In this document: in pieces, positions 15,106-24,140 of the stretch
How positions within the stretch are numbered: position 1 is the stretch's first letter
How the letters are laid out: every line of letters starts with the position of its first letter
NCBI RefSeq assembly: GCF_035610345.1
Contig: NZ_CP141213.1
Span: 186,001-250,000 of the forward strand
Direction: 5' to 3'
DNA: 64,000 nucleotides
From: Sinorhizobium meliloti
Lineage (GTDB): Bacteria > Pseudomonadota > Alphaproteobacteria > Rhizobiales > Rhizobiaceae
Translations under genes and position numbers: made by a program
The notes under the pieces: model-generated
What the model saw: only the letters and a program-made list of their open reading frames with translations
Database searches by the model: none
What the model was told of the DNA's origin: nothing

Positions 15106-17397
15106 ATGAGCGTCCTGCAGAAGCTTATGGAAACCGTCGTCCAGTTCATGCCCGACAAGGCGCCGGACTCGCTCATCCACAAACACGGTTACCTCGGCAC
15201 GCCCGTCAGCCGCGTTGACGGGCAACGGAAGGTGAAGGGTGAAGCGCGCTTCGCCGCGGAATTCGAGATCGAAAATCTGGCTTATGCCGTTCCGGTCTGC
15301 AGCACGATCGCCAAGGGGCGGATTGTCGGAATCGACGCCTCCGATGCCGAGAGGAGTCCTGGCGTCATAACGATCGTCACCGCCGAAAACGCCCCGAAGA
15401 TGAAACGACCGCCACTCATGGACGTAAGGCACATGGACAAGGGGTTCGCGGCCAGTGATCTCGCTGTTCTGCAGGACGACGAGATCAGTTGGAATGGGCA
15501 GCCCGTCGCGGTTGTCGTTGCCGAAACGCTCGAACAGGCGGAGCATGCGGCTTCGCTCGTGCGCGTCGACTATGATGAGAAAGCAGCGCGGGTTTCGTTC
15601 GAGGACCTCAAGGCGGAAGCGACCGTGCCGTCCGCCGTCCTGGGCGAAGATCCCGAACTCGAGATCGGCGACCCTGAGAAGGCTTTCGCGGCGGCGGCAT
15701 TCAAGGTCGACAATCTCTACCGGACACCGCACTACAACCACAACGCCATAGAGCCGCATGCGACGATCGCCGCCTGGGACGAAGACGGCCGGTTGACGGT
15801 TTTCGACTCGACCCAATTCGTAAACGGCTGCAAGCACGCACTCGCCGGCATGTTTGGCCTCAAGGGGGACGACGTGCGTGTCATCGCGCCATTTGTCGGC
15901 GGGGGCTTCGGCGGCAAGGCCGCCTTGTGGAACCACACCGCGCTCTGTGCGGCGGCGGCCAAAGTCGCCAATCGCCCCGTCAAAATGGCGCTCGCTCGCG
16001 AAGACGTTTTCCGCCTCATCGGCGGCCGCACGCCTTCGGAACAGCGCGTCGCGCTCGGCGCCGATGAGGATGGAAAATTCGCGGCGATCCTTCACACCGG
16101 GGTGACGGCGACGACGACCCACGCCAAGTATCCCGAACAATTTTCATTGACTCCGCGGCATCTCTACGTCTCGCGGACAATGTCCGTTGGTCAGAAGGTC
16201 GTCGATCTCGATACCGTCGCCAACACATGGATGCGCGCGCCGGGGGAATCGATCGGCACTTTCGCTCTGGAATCGGCCATAGACGAACTCGCCTACGCGA
16301 TGAAAATCGATCCGGTCGAACTTCGCCGCTTGAACGAGCCCGAAAAGGATCCCACGAAAGGCACCGAATTTTCGAGCCGTCATCTCGTCGAGGCCTATCG
16401 GCGCGGCGCGGAAAAGTTCGGCTGGAGCCGGCGGCCGGCCGAACCGTGTTCGCAGCGCGATGGAAAATGGCTGATCGGACAAGGCGTGGCGACGGCCTAT
16501 TACCCGGTCTTCCGCTTTCCCGCCGCAGTTCGCCTTCGCATTTCCGCCGACGGCAGCGCACTCGTGCAAGCGGCGGCGAACGAAATGGGCATGGGAACCG
16601 CGACGGTGCAGATTCAGCACGCAGCAGACCGTCTCGGCCTGCCGCTGGAGATGGTTTCATTCCGCTATGGCGACTCCGCCCTGCCGGACTCGCCGATCAT
16701 CGCCGGCGGCTCGAGCCAGACCGGCAGCATCGCCGCGGCGGTGCAGGTGGCCGTCGAAAAGATCCATCGCGAACTCATCAGGCTCGCCGGTAAGGGCTCG
16801 CCGTTGGCAGGTGCAAACGTAGAGATCGAGGCACGCGACGGCGGGCTTTTCCTGTCCGGCGAGGGAAGCAAGGGCGAGACCTATGCCTCGATCCTGAAGC
16901 GCGCCGGCCGTGATTTCATTGAAGTGGAAGAGACTTCGGGAATGCCGTTCGAGGTAATGAAGTACTCCATGGCCTCCTACGGCGCGCAATTCTGCGAAGC
17001 TCGCGTCAACCGGGAATCTGGCGAAGTGCGGCTCTCGCGCTGGCTCGGCTCCTTCGATTGCGGCCGGATCCTCAATCCGAAAACGGCCGTCAGCCAGCTT
17101 CGCGGCGGGATCGTCATGGGGATCGGCATGGCTCTCGCGGAGGAAACCTTGCTCGACGCGCGCCGCGGGCGGATCATGAATCCGTCACTCGCCGAATATC
17201 ATGTCCCGGTGCATCTCGACGTGCCGCATATCGAGGTCATCTACAACGACATTCCCGACGAACATACGCCGCTTGGCGCACACGGGGTCGGCGAAATCGG
17301 CATAACGGGCGCGGCGGCGGCAATTGCGAATGCCATCTTTCACGCGACGGGAAAACGCATTCGCGATCTGCCGATAACGCTCGACAAGCTGCTATGA
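15106..17397 (+). CDS. paoC: Molybdenum subunit of aldehyde oxidoreductase (PaoC/YagR-like)
   Basis: A 763-residue catalytic subunit binding the molybdenum cofactor and oxidising aldehydes to acids. Motifs: GGGFGGKAALWNHT (Mo-co loop) near residue 265, AANEMGMGTATVQIQHAA near 490, ASYGAQFCEARV near 625, and the active-site Glu in GVGEIGITGAA near 730. The start at 15106 follows GGAGGGTAAG. Typical length for YagR (about 730). Third gene of the paoABC-like operon; a PaoD/CoxI maturation factor is not seen in the window. Convergent with the sugar-acid kinase gene. In E. coli the enzyme detoxifies aromatic aldehydes; the same is likely but not shown here. Confidence 0.85.
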   Translation: MSVLQKLMETVVQFMPDKAPDSLIHKHGYLGTPVSRVDGQRKVKGEARFAAEFEIENLAYAVPVCSTIAKGRIVGIDASDAERSPGVITIVTAENAPKMKRPPLMDVRHMDKGFAASDLAVLQDDEISWNGQPVAVVVAETLEQAEHAASLVRVDYDEKAARVSFEDLKAEATVPSAVLGEDPELEIGDPEKAFAAAAFKVDNLYRTPHYNHNAIEPHATIAAWDEDGRLTVFDSTQFVNGCKHALAGMFGLKGDDVRVIAPFVGGGFGGKAALWNHTALCAAAAKVANRPVKMALAREDVFRLIGGRTPSEQRVALGADEDGKFAAILHTGVTATTTHAKYPEQFSLTPRHLYVSRTMSVGQKVVDLDTVANTWMRAPGESIGTFALESAIDELAYAMKIDPVELRRLNEPEKDPTKGTEFSSRHLVEAYRRGAEKFGWSRRPAEPCSQRDGKWLIGQGVATAYYPVFRFPAAVRLRISADGSALVQAAANEMGMGTATVQIQHAADRLGLPLEMVSFRYGDSALPDSPIIAGGSSQTGSIAAAVQVAVEKIHRELIRLAGKGSPLAGANVEIEARDGGLFLSGEGSKGETYASILKRAGRDFIEVEETSGMPFEVMKYSMASYGAQFCEARVNRESGEVRLSRWLGSFDCGRILNPKTAVSQLRGGIVMGIGMALAEETLLDARRGRIMNPSLAEYHVPVHLDVPHIEVIYNDIPDEHTPLGAHGVGEIGITGAAAAIANAIFHATGKRIRDLPITLDKLL

Positions 17398-17436
17398 GAG
17401 CGCTTTCAGAACGGCGCACTTTTCCTCGGAAGAGCC
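17398..17436. repeat. Degenerate copy of the palindromic repeat found at 46951-47104
   Basis: The 39-base gap between convergent genes contains GGCGCACTTTTCCTCGGAAG, very close to GCGCACTTTTCCTGGAAG of the tandem repeat near 47 kb. It probably is a solitary relative of that element and could act as a bidirectional terminator. Confidence 0.4.
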
Positions 17437-18765
17437 TTAGCCCCGTCCATTCCGGATCATCGAAAAATAGTCGTCGAACCCGACCTGGCCGCCCTTCAGA
17501 GCGACCTCCATGCCGTCCACCCTCGGATCGGCGCTATGCGCGGTGCAGAGAGGCGATCCCGGCGACTGCGGAAGCGGCAGCCGCAATGTAAGCGCGTCGA
17601 CAGAAAGCTGGCCAAGGGCGTGGCTCGACGTATCGCCCCCGGCGATCACAGCGCGGCGGAGCCCGGCCCGCGTCACCAGTTCTCTCAGCAGCGATCCGAG
17701 CCGTTCGCCGATCCGGTGACGCGAGCCATCCTCCAGAGGAATGGCTTCGCCCCGATCGGCAGAGGGGCCGAGTGCGGTATAGAGAATGATGCTCCGGCCC
17801 TTCTCCAGACAGGCAAGCCCCCGCGCAACGGCATCCTCGAATGCCGAGCCGGCATCCGTCGCCGCGAGTGCGACTGCATCGAGCCCTATCCCCTCGAAAC
17901 CGTTCTCCATCGCATGACGGATTTGCCGCTCCGTGGTCGGAGAGACGCTGCCCGAAACCACCGCGATCCGGTCGACCGGTCCGGGCGGCGCGAATGCCGG
18001 CGCTTCGCCGAGCAGGCCAAGGCGACGCCATTCGCGAACGAGTGCATATTCGATGCCGGACGAGCCGCAGACGAATTGCCCTTCCGTTGTTCGCGTCCGC
18101 CAGAGCTGGCGCCCGACGACGGCCTGGCTCCCCTCATCCGCGACATCGAGAAGGACGAGTTGGTGATCCGCGAAAGCCCTGTCGGCGAACGCGTCCACGT
18201 CCGGCGATGCGAGTTGCACGAGGTCTACAAGAGCCGCGCTGAGCGATGTCTGACGCGAAAGGTGAAGGCGGATATCCGCCTCGTTCATCGGGGTTACCGG
18301 ATGCCTGCTCATCACCGGATGGCGGTCTATGCGGTAGGTTTCGCCGCGAAAGGCGGCGAACAGATTGCCGAAGGCGGTGTAACGGCGGATCTGCGGCGCG
18401 CCGATAACCAGCGGTACCGGCGCGGCGGCGAAGACATCCCGCCCGATCTCGATCGCCTTGCCTATGTTGCCGACACCGGGGCTCGAATCGAAGGTCGAGC
18501 AAACCTTATAGTGGGCGATCTCCGCCTTCAGCGCCTTCAGCCACAGAAAGGCTGGAGGAAGGTTTTCCGCCATCCAGCCCGGCGTTTGGCTGCGGCTGGT
18601 GCCCGCGAGCCCAAAGGCACGGCAATGGCCGAAGCGCTCGAAGAGCGAAGGCTCGGGCACCTTGAGAAACAACGCGGTTTCGACCCCGTGCGAGGAGAGT
18701 GCCTCCATCACGTCGGTCGAGCCGGTCAGATCGTCGCCGTAGTAGCTGAGCAAGGGAATGTGCAT
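17437..18765 (-). CDS. oiaK: Four-carbon/branched sugar-acid kinase, DUF1537 family (OiaK-like)
   Basis: A 442-residue kinase of the DUF1537 family, members of which phosphorylate 3-oxo-tetronates, erythronate or 3-oxo-isoapionate. The N-terminal acid-binding motif YYGDDLTGSTDVMEAL is at residues 8-23, and the C-terminal nucleotide-binding loop AVIAGGDTSSHAL lies near 380. It follows the RuBisCO-like gene after 23 bases and is convergent with paoC. DUF1537 plus RuBisCO-like protein is the signature pair of the apiose/isoapionate route, where OiaK makes 3-oxo-isoapionate 4-phosphate for the RLP. ATG at 18765 has CGGAGA upstream. An erythronate-type kinase is the alternative. Confidence 0.7.
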   Translation of the reverse strand: MHIPLLSYYGDDLTGSTDVMEALSSHGVETALFLKVPEPSLFERFGHCRAFGLAGTSRSQTPGWMAENLPPAFLWLKALKAEIAHYKVCSTFDSSPGVGNIGKAIEIGRDVFAAAPVPLVIGAPQIRRYTAFGNLFAAFRGETYRIDRHPVMSRHPVTPMNEADIRLHLSRQTSLSAALVDLVQLASPDVDAFADRAFADHQLVLLDVADEGSQAVVGRQLWRTRTTEGQFVCGSSGIEYALVREWRRLGLLGEAPAFAPPGPVDRIAVVSGSVSPTTERQIRHAMENGFEGIGLDAVALAATDAGSAFEDAVARGLACLEKGRSIILYTALGPSADRGEAIPLEDGSRHRIGERLGSLLRELVTRAGLRRAVIAGGDTSSHALGQLSVDALTLRLPLPQSPGSPLCTAHSADPRVDGMEVALKGGQVGFDDYFSMIRNGRG

Positions 18766-18788
18766 TGGGGTCTCCGGTCGCGCGGAAG

Positions 18789-20045
18789 TCAGGCGCCCTT
18801 GCCGTCGGCGAATTTCTCGAGCGATTGCGCCAGTTCGGGGTGATCCCTGGCATAATCCGCTAAAGGGATCCCGGCGACTGCCGCCTCCCAAGCCTGGCAT
18901 ACGGCCCTGACGCCGGCGCCGGGTCCGCCCGGATGGCTGACGATGCCGCCGCCGCAGAGATAGAGCAGATCGGTCGTATGCCCGGTCCGTGCATAGGTCT
19001 CGGGCGCCTGTCCGCCCCATTGACCCGACGCCACGACCGGCAGCGGACAATCCTCCTTGGAAAAGAGCGGCGTGCTCACGGCCTCGAAGGACTTCACGAA
19101 GCTCTCGTCAGGTTCCCAGTATTTGACGCGGATGCCGTTGATCTGAAACTGGTCGACCCCGAGGAGGCGCCAGAATTGCTGCCAGACCGAAAACTCCATG
19201 CCCAAGCCACCATGACGCGTGAGAATGTCCCAGCCGTTGCGATGGGCGTGGAGAACGAGGCCGGAGCGCTTGCGCAGGAAAGCAACGCCGCCCATTCCGA
19301 CGGAATTGATGTTGACGACCGCCGCATTGCCGCCGGCCGCGACCACCAGATCGTGGTTTCGCATCATCTCATCCGGATCGGTATGGGATATGCCGAAGGC
19401 ATACATCACCTTCTTGCCGGTCTTCTGCTCGTGGTCGAGGATTCTCGGCATGATGGCTGCAATCCGCGCACTCAGCGGGGAATAGGCCGGGCTCATCAGC
19501 TTCTCGTCGTCCTTGATGAAATCCACCCCGGAGGAAAGCAGGTCGCCGACGAGCATCGCCGTTTCCTCGGGCCGCAAACCCAGCGCCGGCTTGACGATCG
19601 TCCCGATGATCGGACGGCCTTCGACCCCGGTCAGGCGCCGGCTGCCGGCGACACCGAACTGCGGGCCCGGATGGGCCGCCGCGAACTCCGGCGGCAGCTT
19701 CATATCCACGATGCGGATGCCGGTCATTCCCTTGATGGAATAGACGCCGCCGATCGCAATGGTCATCAAGGCGGAAAGATCCGTTCCTACCGCATCGAGC
19801 GGGAAGGCAATCTCCGCATCGGCCCGGTTGAAGCGCGTGGCACCTCCCGCCTCGTCCGGCCATGAGGCTCGATCGGCGGGTTCGAGGTGGCGGATAGCCA
19901 CTACGCGCGCGGCCGCCCGCGCCTTCAGCTCTTCGCTTTCGCCCGGCACCGGCACGAACGTTCCGGTCGACTGGTCGCTTGCGATCTTTCTCGCCAGGAC
20001 TTCGACATCGCCCGGGGTCTCGATGCGGTAGGTGATGCGTATCAC
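18789..20045 (-). CDS. oiaX: RuBisCO-like protein (form IV), probable 3-oxo-isoapionate 4-phosphate decarboxylase/hydrolase
   Basis: A 418-residue form IV RuBisCO-like protein. It keeps the Lys of KPALGL (K152), the metal-binding KDDE motif (K178, D179, D180, E181; the first Lys is the carbamylation site), the LHAHRNG histidine, and the phosphate loops ASGQWGG and CGGGI, so metal-dependent enolate chemistry is likely. Loop 6 reads GIRVKYW rather than the catalytic KLEG of true RuBisCO, so it should not fix CO2. With the neighbouring DUF1537 kinase it matches the OiaX (decarboxylase) or OiaT (transcarboxylase/hydrolase) RLPs of apiose catabolism; I cannot tell which. I use the GTG at 20045; a TTG at 20117 would lie inside the probable -35 box. 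Confidence 0.75.
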   Translation of the reverse strand: MIRITYRIETPGDVEVLARKIASDQSTGTFVPVPGESEELKARAAARVVAIRHLEPADRASWPDEAGGATRFNRADAEIAFPLDAVGTDLSALMTIAIGGVYSIKGMTGIRIVDMKLPPEFAAAHPGPQFGVAGSRRLTGVEGRPIIGTIVKPALGLRPEETAMLVGDLLSSGVDFIKDDEKLMSPAYSPLSARIAAIMPRILDHEQKTGKKVMYAFGISHTDPDEMMRNHDLVVAAGGNAAVVNINSVGMGGVAFLRKRSGLVLHAHRNGWDILTRHGGLGMEFSVWQQFWRLLGVDQFQINGIRVKYWEPDESFVKSFEAVSTPLFSKEDCPLPVVASGQWGGQAPETYARTGHTTDLLYLCGGGIVSHPGGPGAGVRAVCQAWEAAVAGIPLADYARDHPELAQSLEKFADGKGA

Positions 20046-20090
20046 GGCAGCGCTCTTTGTATTGGATTCAGTAGCTTCTCTCGCGCAACT

Positions 20091-20118
20091 GGTATAATGA
20101 GTATCTGAGTTAGGCAAG
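20091..20118 (-). promoter_or_regulatory. Candidate promoter of the RLP-kinase operon, with overlapping GGTATA-type site
   Basis: On the minus strand CTTGCC (20118-20113) and TATACC (20096-20091) are separated by 16 bases, close to the rhizobial housekeeping CTTGAC-N17-CTATAT pattern; transcription would start about 40 bases before the GTG. On the plus strand the -10 region reads GGTATAATGAGTATC, an imperfect direct repeat resembling the GGTATA repeats bound by NanR-type GntR regulators, so the divergent GntR protein may bind here. Confidence 0.4.
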
Positions 20119-20182
20119 AGAAATCTCGCCTGCCGGAAGAAACCTGCCTATAGAGAATGATCCGCAAGCTGCTGGAGTTCAC

Positions 20183-20896
20183 ATGGTCATGCAATCCGAG
20201 CCCATCATCCGCAGGAAACTTTCCGACGAGGTGTTTGCCCGGCTGAAGGCGTTGATCGAAACCGGCGAGCTGCAACCGGGAGACGAAATGCCCTCCGAGC
20301 GGATGCTGATGGAGCGCTTCCAGGTGGGACGCCCGGCCATTCGCGAGGCTCTGCAGGCGCTTGCCAATATGGGGCTGATCGAGATTTCGCATGGCGAGCG
20401 GGCCAAGGTGCTGCAGCCGACGGCGCGGTCGCTGCTTCGGCAAGTGGATGCCGCGGCCAAGATCATGCTCGCGGCCTCCTCGGATTCCCTGGAACACCTG
20501 AAGAGCGCGCGCATCTTCTTCGAACGCGGCATGGCGCGGGAGGCGGCAGGCAGAGCCGAGGCCGGCGATATCGCGGCGCTGGAGGAAACCTTGAAGCGGC
20601 AGCAGGCGGCACTCGAGGATCCCGATGCGTTCATCGCCGCGGACATGGCGTTCCACACCCGCATTGCCCAGATTTCCGGCAATCCGATATATACCGCCGT
20701 CAGCGAGGCGATGCTCGGCTGGCTCAAAGAGTATCATACGGAAATGCTGATCTGGACCGGCCGGGAGAACGTGACCCTCACGGAACACGAGGAAATCATC
20801 GATTGTATCCGTCGCGGAAATCCGGACGAAGCCGAGCAGGCGATGATCAGACACCTCGAGCGCTCCCGCACGCTCTATGCCCCGAAGGGCAGGTAG
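20183..20896 (+). CDS. GntR/FadR-family regulator, probably of the RLP-kinase genes
   Basis: A 237-residue regulator with an N-terminal winged helix (residues 10-75; MPSERMLMERFQVGRPAIREAL) and a C-terminal all-helical FCD ligand domain containing the metal-binding pattern around FHTRIAQISGN and the final EHEEIIDCI. It diverges from the RLP-kinase operon over 137 bases and most likely represses it until a pathway acid or its phosphate binds. GGAG lies five bases before the first of two nearby ATGs (20183, 20189). Convergent with bgsA. Confidence 0.85.
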   Translation: MVMQSEPIIRRKLSDEVFARLKALIETGELQPGDEMPSERMLMERFQVGRPAIREALQALANMGLIEISHGERAKVLQPTARSLLRQVDAAAKIMLAASSDSLEHLKSARIFFERGMAREAAGRAEAGDIAALEETLKRQQAALEDPDAFIAADMAFHTRIAQISGNPIYTAVSEAMLGWLKEYHTEMLIWTGRENVTLTEHEEIIDCIRRGNPDEAEQAMIRHLERSRTLYAPKGR

Positions 20897-20931
20897 AGCG
20901 GAGGCATCCCGCCCGGCTGCAGAACCGCTGA

Positions 20932-22941
20932 TCAGGCGGTTCGCGTGCGACCGAAAGCGCGCAACAGCAAATTCACCGAAACGGCGATCTTGTCGATATC
21001 GGGAACGTCCCGGGAATAGCGCCCGGTGTAGAGCTTGATGATCATCTTGTCCCGCTCGAATCCACGCAGGTCGTAGTGAAGATGAAGGTAGTAACGCTGC
21101 TTGTCGCCGGTGCGGGTGATGTCCCCGCGCCGCTGCGTTACCTGCTTCAGATCCGCTTCGAGCGGCGCGAAGCCTTCGATGTTCAACCTGACCTTGGTCG
21201 ATTTGAACCGCGTTTCCGTCGAAACCGCCACCACCGCCTTGTCCAGCGAGAGGCTCACGAGGCGGCCTTCGACGCCATCCACATCCACCGGCTCGTCGAG
21301 CTTGAACGCCTGCAGCAGGCGCCGCGGCTTCTCGAAGCAGATAAGCGAGGCGATGATCAGCACCACGATGTTGATGCCCGACCAAAGCGCGGCAATCGCC
21401 GAGAACGAACCCTCTACCCGCGCCGTCTCCGGAACGATGTTGATCAGGAGGCCCAGCGCGGTAACCACGATGAAGCCGGCGATCCAGGTGAAAGTATAGG
21501 CGTCGAAGACGTTCTCCTCGTTGCTGCTGCCCTTCGGGGTCACCTTGAATGGCTTGCCGAAGGGCCTGACCAGACTCGAAAGGACGGTCGGCAGCATGCG
21601 GAAGGTCGAGAAGGTACCAACGGCGGTGGAAACCACCGGAAGGTAGCGCGTCGGCGTGAGCCAGAACATCAGCAGGAAATAGGCCGCGAGCAGGGGCACC
21701 TGGTTCGAGACATAGTCGGCCACATCCGTGAAATAGAGCGGCAGGGCGCCGAACCACAGATAGATTATGGGAATGAGAAGCACGATGAAGCGGACCAGAT
21801 ATTGCACCAGCCACGACATGGGCAGGAACATGACGCGCTGAAAGAGCGAGAGACCCGGCCCGCGCAAGGGGCCGTTGTGCAGGTAGAGCGTCTGGATACC
21901 GCCTTGGCACCAGCGCTCGCGCTGGACGAAATAGCCGGTGAGATTCTCGGCCGCCAGACCCATCGAAAGGCGCTCGTTGAGATAGCGCGTCTTGAAACCC
22001 CTGTTGAGCATCGACAGCGTCGTCAGCAGGTCCTCGGTGATCGACTCGGTGGGAAATCCGCCGATGGCGTCTACGGCCTTGCGCCTTGCGATCGAACAGG
22101 AGCCACAGCAGAAGCTGACGTCCCAGCCGTCGCGGCTGGGGGCGATCTCGTCGAAAAACAAGCGTTGCTCATCGGGCCATAGGTTCTCCAGTCCGAGATT
22201 GGACTGGATCGGATCGACGTTGAAGAAGTGCTGCGGTGTTTGCACGATGCCGATGGTGTCGTCCATGAAGAAAGGCAAGGTGCGCCGGAGGAAACTGCGA
22301 TAGGGCACGAAATCGGCATCGAAGACGGCGATGAAATCGCCTGCGCTGACGCGCAATCCGTTGTTCATGTTCCCGGCCTTGGCATGCGCGTTGTCGCTGC
22401 GCGTAACATGGATCGCCCCGCGCCCCTCGCAGAACGTCCTGAGCCAGTCGCGCCGGCCGTCATCGAGCACATAAACCTTCAGCTTGTCCTTGGGATGATC
22501 GAGCGCAAGCGCCCCGACGATCGTCCGTTCCAGAACGTCGAGCGGCTCGTTATAGGTCGGTATGAAGACGTCGACCGTGGGAAGTTCCCGTTCATCCCGC
22601 TCAAAAAACTGCCGCTCCAGCCGATCCCCCTCGGCGCTGCGGTCGACGTAGCGGCTCATCAGGATGAGGAAGAGCACAACCTCCGAAAAGGCGAGGAACT
22701 CCACGATGAAAACGAACCAGACCCAATAGAAATTGGCGCCGTCGTTCGGATAGGGGAGAACGGTTTCGGTGAAGCGCCAGATCAGGTAACGCAGCGCGAA
22801 GGCAGCGACGACTGCGCAGGTGACCGCGCGCGACCAGCTCCTGTGGCGCGGCCAGTTGAAAGGCCCGAGGAGAAAAAAGGCGATGACGAGTAAGGTCGGC
22901 GCCAGCGCTAGAAGAGACTGAACCACAAGCTTTGAACCCAC
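20932..22941 (-). CDS. bgsA: Mixed-linkage beta-glucan synthase, GT2 (BgsA-like)
   Basis: A 669-residue processive family-2 glycosyltransferase of the inner membrane. N-terminal helices (5-27, 40-55, 70-95) precede the catalytic domain with DDG (160-162), DAD (208-210), TED (302-304) and QRERW (340-344); four or more helices follow (about 365-560) and a cytoplasmic C-terminal tail. The tail resembles the region of S. meliloti BgsA that binds c-di-GMP without a canonical PilZ RxxxR motif; I see none here either. It overlaps bgsB by 34 bases in bgsBA order. A diguanylate cyclase is encoded next door. The start (GTG at 22941) has a weak ribosome site, so a few residues are uncertain. Cellulose synthase is the alternative, but no bcsZ/bcsB genes are present. 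Confidence 0.85.
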   Translation of the reverse strand: MGSKLVVQSLLALAPTLLVIAFFLLGPFNWPRHRSWSRAVTCAVVAAFALRYLIWRFTETVLPYPNDGANFYWVWFVFIVEFLAFSEVVLFLILMSRYVDRSAEGDRLERQFFERDERELPTVDVFIPTYNEPLDVLERTIVGALALDHPKDKLKVYVLDDGRRDWLRTFCEGRGAIHVTRSDNAHAKAGNMNNGLRVSAGDFIAVFDADFVPYRSFLRRTLPFFMDDTIGIVQTPQHFFNVDPIQSNLGLENLWPDEQRLFFDEIAPSRDGWDVSFCCGSCSIARRKAVDAIGGFPTESITEDLLTTLSMLNRGFKTRYLNERLSMGLAAENLTGYFVQRERWCQGGIQTLYLHNGPLRGPGLSLFQRVMFLPMSWLVQYLVRFIVLLIPIIYLWFGALPLYFTDVADYVSNQVPLLAAYFLLMFWLTPTRYLPVVSTAVGTFSTFRMLPTVLSSLVRPFGKPFKVTPKGSSNEENVFDAYTFTWIAGFIVVTALGLLINIVPETARVEGSFSAIAALWSGINIVVLIIASLICFEKPRRLLQAFKLDEPVDVDGVEGRLVSLSLDKAVVAVSTETRFKSTKVRLNIEGFAPLEADLKQVTQRRGDITRTGDKQRYYLHLHYDLRGFERDKMIIKLYTGRYSRDVPDIDKIAVSVNLLLRAFGRTRTA

Positions 22942-24140
22942 TGCGCCAGGTGAAGGCTGCGCTTGGAGAAACGAACCTGGGCCGTTCGCCCGACCTGACA
23001 GAAATTCGCGAAATCGGTGTTGAGTGCCGACGGAGCGAGCGTGACGCGGATGCGGGCATTTCGCTCCTCTGTCTCCGGCTCGTTGGCGGCCAGCGTGTCC
23101 TTTTCCACGACCGCGGACGACCCCCTGACCGCTTGCACGCGGCCTTTGAAGACATCTCCGCGACCGAAGAGCCGGACCTCCGCCTCGCGGCCGGGATAGA
23201 TCTCGTCATAATCGACTTCAGGAACCAGAATATCGACGAACAGCTCGCGGCAGTCGAGGATGCGCATCATCTCGTTGTTCAGAATGACATTGGAACCGCT
23301 GACCACGTTGCGGCTCCAAACGACGCCATCGATGGGCGAGGGGATCGTCGCGGCTTCGAGACTGAGAACCCGCCTCTCCTCCTCGACTATCTGCTGGTCC
23401 GTCTGTTTTGCCCGTGCCTCGTTCTCCGCGATCCGCGTATTGAGATCGTGGATGCGGACGATCACCTCGTCCTGGCGCTGTCTGGAATAAGGCACGTCGT
23501 TCTGGCCATCGCCGACGATGAATATGCCCTGACGCACGGCTTTGAGGCGTTGCTGCAGCAGTTCCACGGTCAAATTGCTGATCTCGAGTTCGCCGCCGGC
23601 GGCCGCACCGGCGGCTTCCGCCGCCTCCACCATCTTGCGGGTGAATATCCCCTTGGCCTCGAGGTCCTGCCGCCGGACGAGGTCGACCCTCGCTACGACG
23701 TCCTGCGCGCGCGACACTTCGACCCTCTTCTGGAGGATCTGAACCTCGCGCTCTAGGCTGGCGATGGTCGCGTTCCTGAAGATGTCGAGCCGCCCGGCAA
23801 GATCATCCCGCAATCGCGTGAGCTCATCCCGCTCCCGCCGCAGCGCCGCGACGCGCTCGACGGCGGTTCGATGATCGGTGCGCAGCGACGCCAGGATCGC
23901 TCTGTTGACACGCTGGTTACGGATCGTCGCGAGCGTTTCACCCTCTGCCACCGGCGTTCCGATTCGAGGCGCCGGTTTCTCGATTTCGCCGTCGATCGGC
24001 GCATTTATCACGGCAAGGCGTGCGTTTACCGTCCCATCCAGGCTGCTGTAGCCCGTCAACCCGGGCAGCAGGACGACAATTGCAAGCGCCAGGAGGAGGA
24101 TGCCGACGGTAATACGTGTGAGCCGATGATTGAGGATCAT
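22908..24140 (-). CDS. bgsB: HlyD-like membrane fusion protein of beta-glucan export (BgsB-like)
   Basis: A 410-residue periplasmic adaptor: one N-terminal membrane helix (residues 10-30), a split lipoyl/barrel-sandwich domain (NAPIDGEIEKPAPRIGTPV and later TIPSPIDGVVWSRN), and a coiled-coil hairpin of roughly 190 residues between them. This is the architecture of the adaptor encoded beside the S. meliloti mixed-linkage beta-glucan synthase, essential there for the product. First gene of the two-gene operon, overlapping the synthase gene. It diverges from the GGDEF gene across 319 bases. Confidence 0.82.
   Translation of the reverse strand: MILNHRLTRITVGILLLALAIVVLLPGLTGYSSLDGTVNARLAVINAPIDGEIEKPAPRIGTPVAEGETLATIRNQRVNRAILASLRTDHRTAVERVAALRRERDELTRLRDDLAGRLDIFRNATIASLEREVQILQKRVEVSRAQDVVARVDLVRRQDLEAKGIFTRKMVEAAEAAGAAAGGELEISNLTVELLQQRLKAVRQGIFIVGDGQNDVPYSRQRQDEVIVRIHDLNTRIAENEARAKQTDQQIVEEERRVLSLEAATIPSPIDGVVWSRNVVSGSNVILNNEMMRILDCRELFVDILVPEVDYDEIYPGREAEVRLFGRGDVFKGRVQAVRGSSAVVEKDTLAANEPETEERNARIRVTLAPSALNTDFANFCQVGRTAQVRFSKRSLHLAQWVQSLWFSLF

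Noticed and set aside
18789..20045. True carbon-fixing RuBisCO
   Set aside because: Loop 6 and the overall length fit form IV RuBisCO-like proteins; there is no small subunit or phosphoribulokinase nearby.
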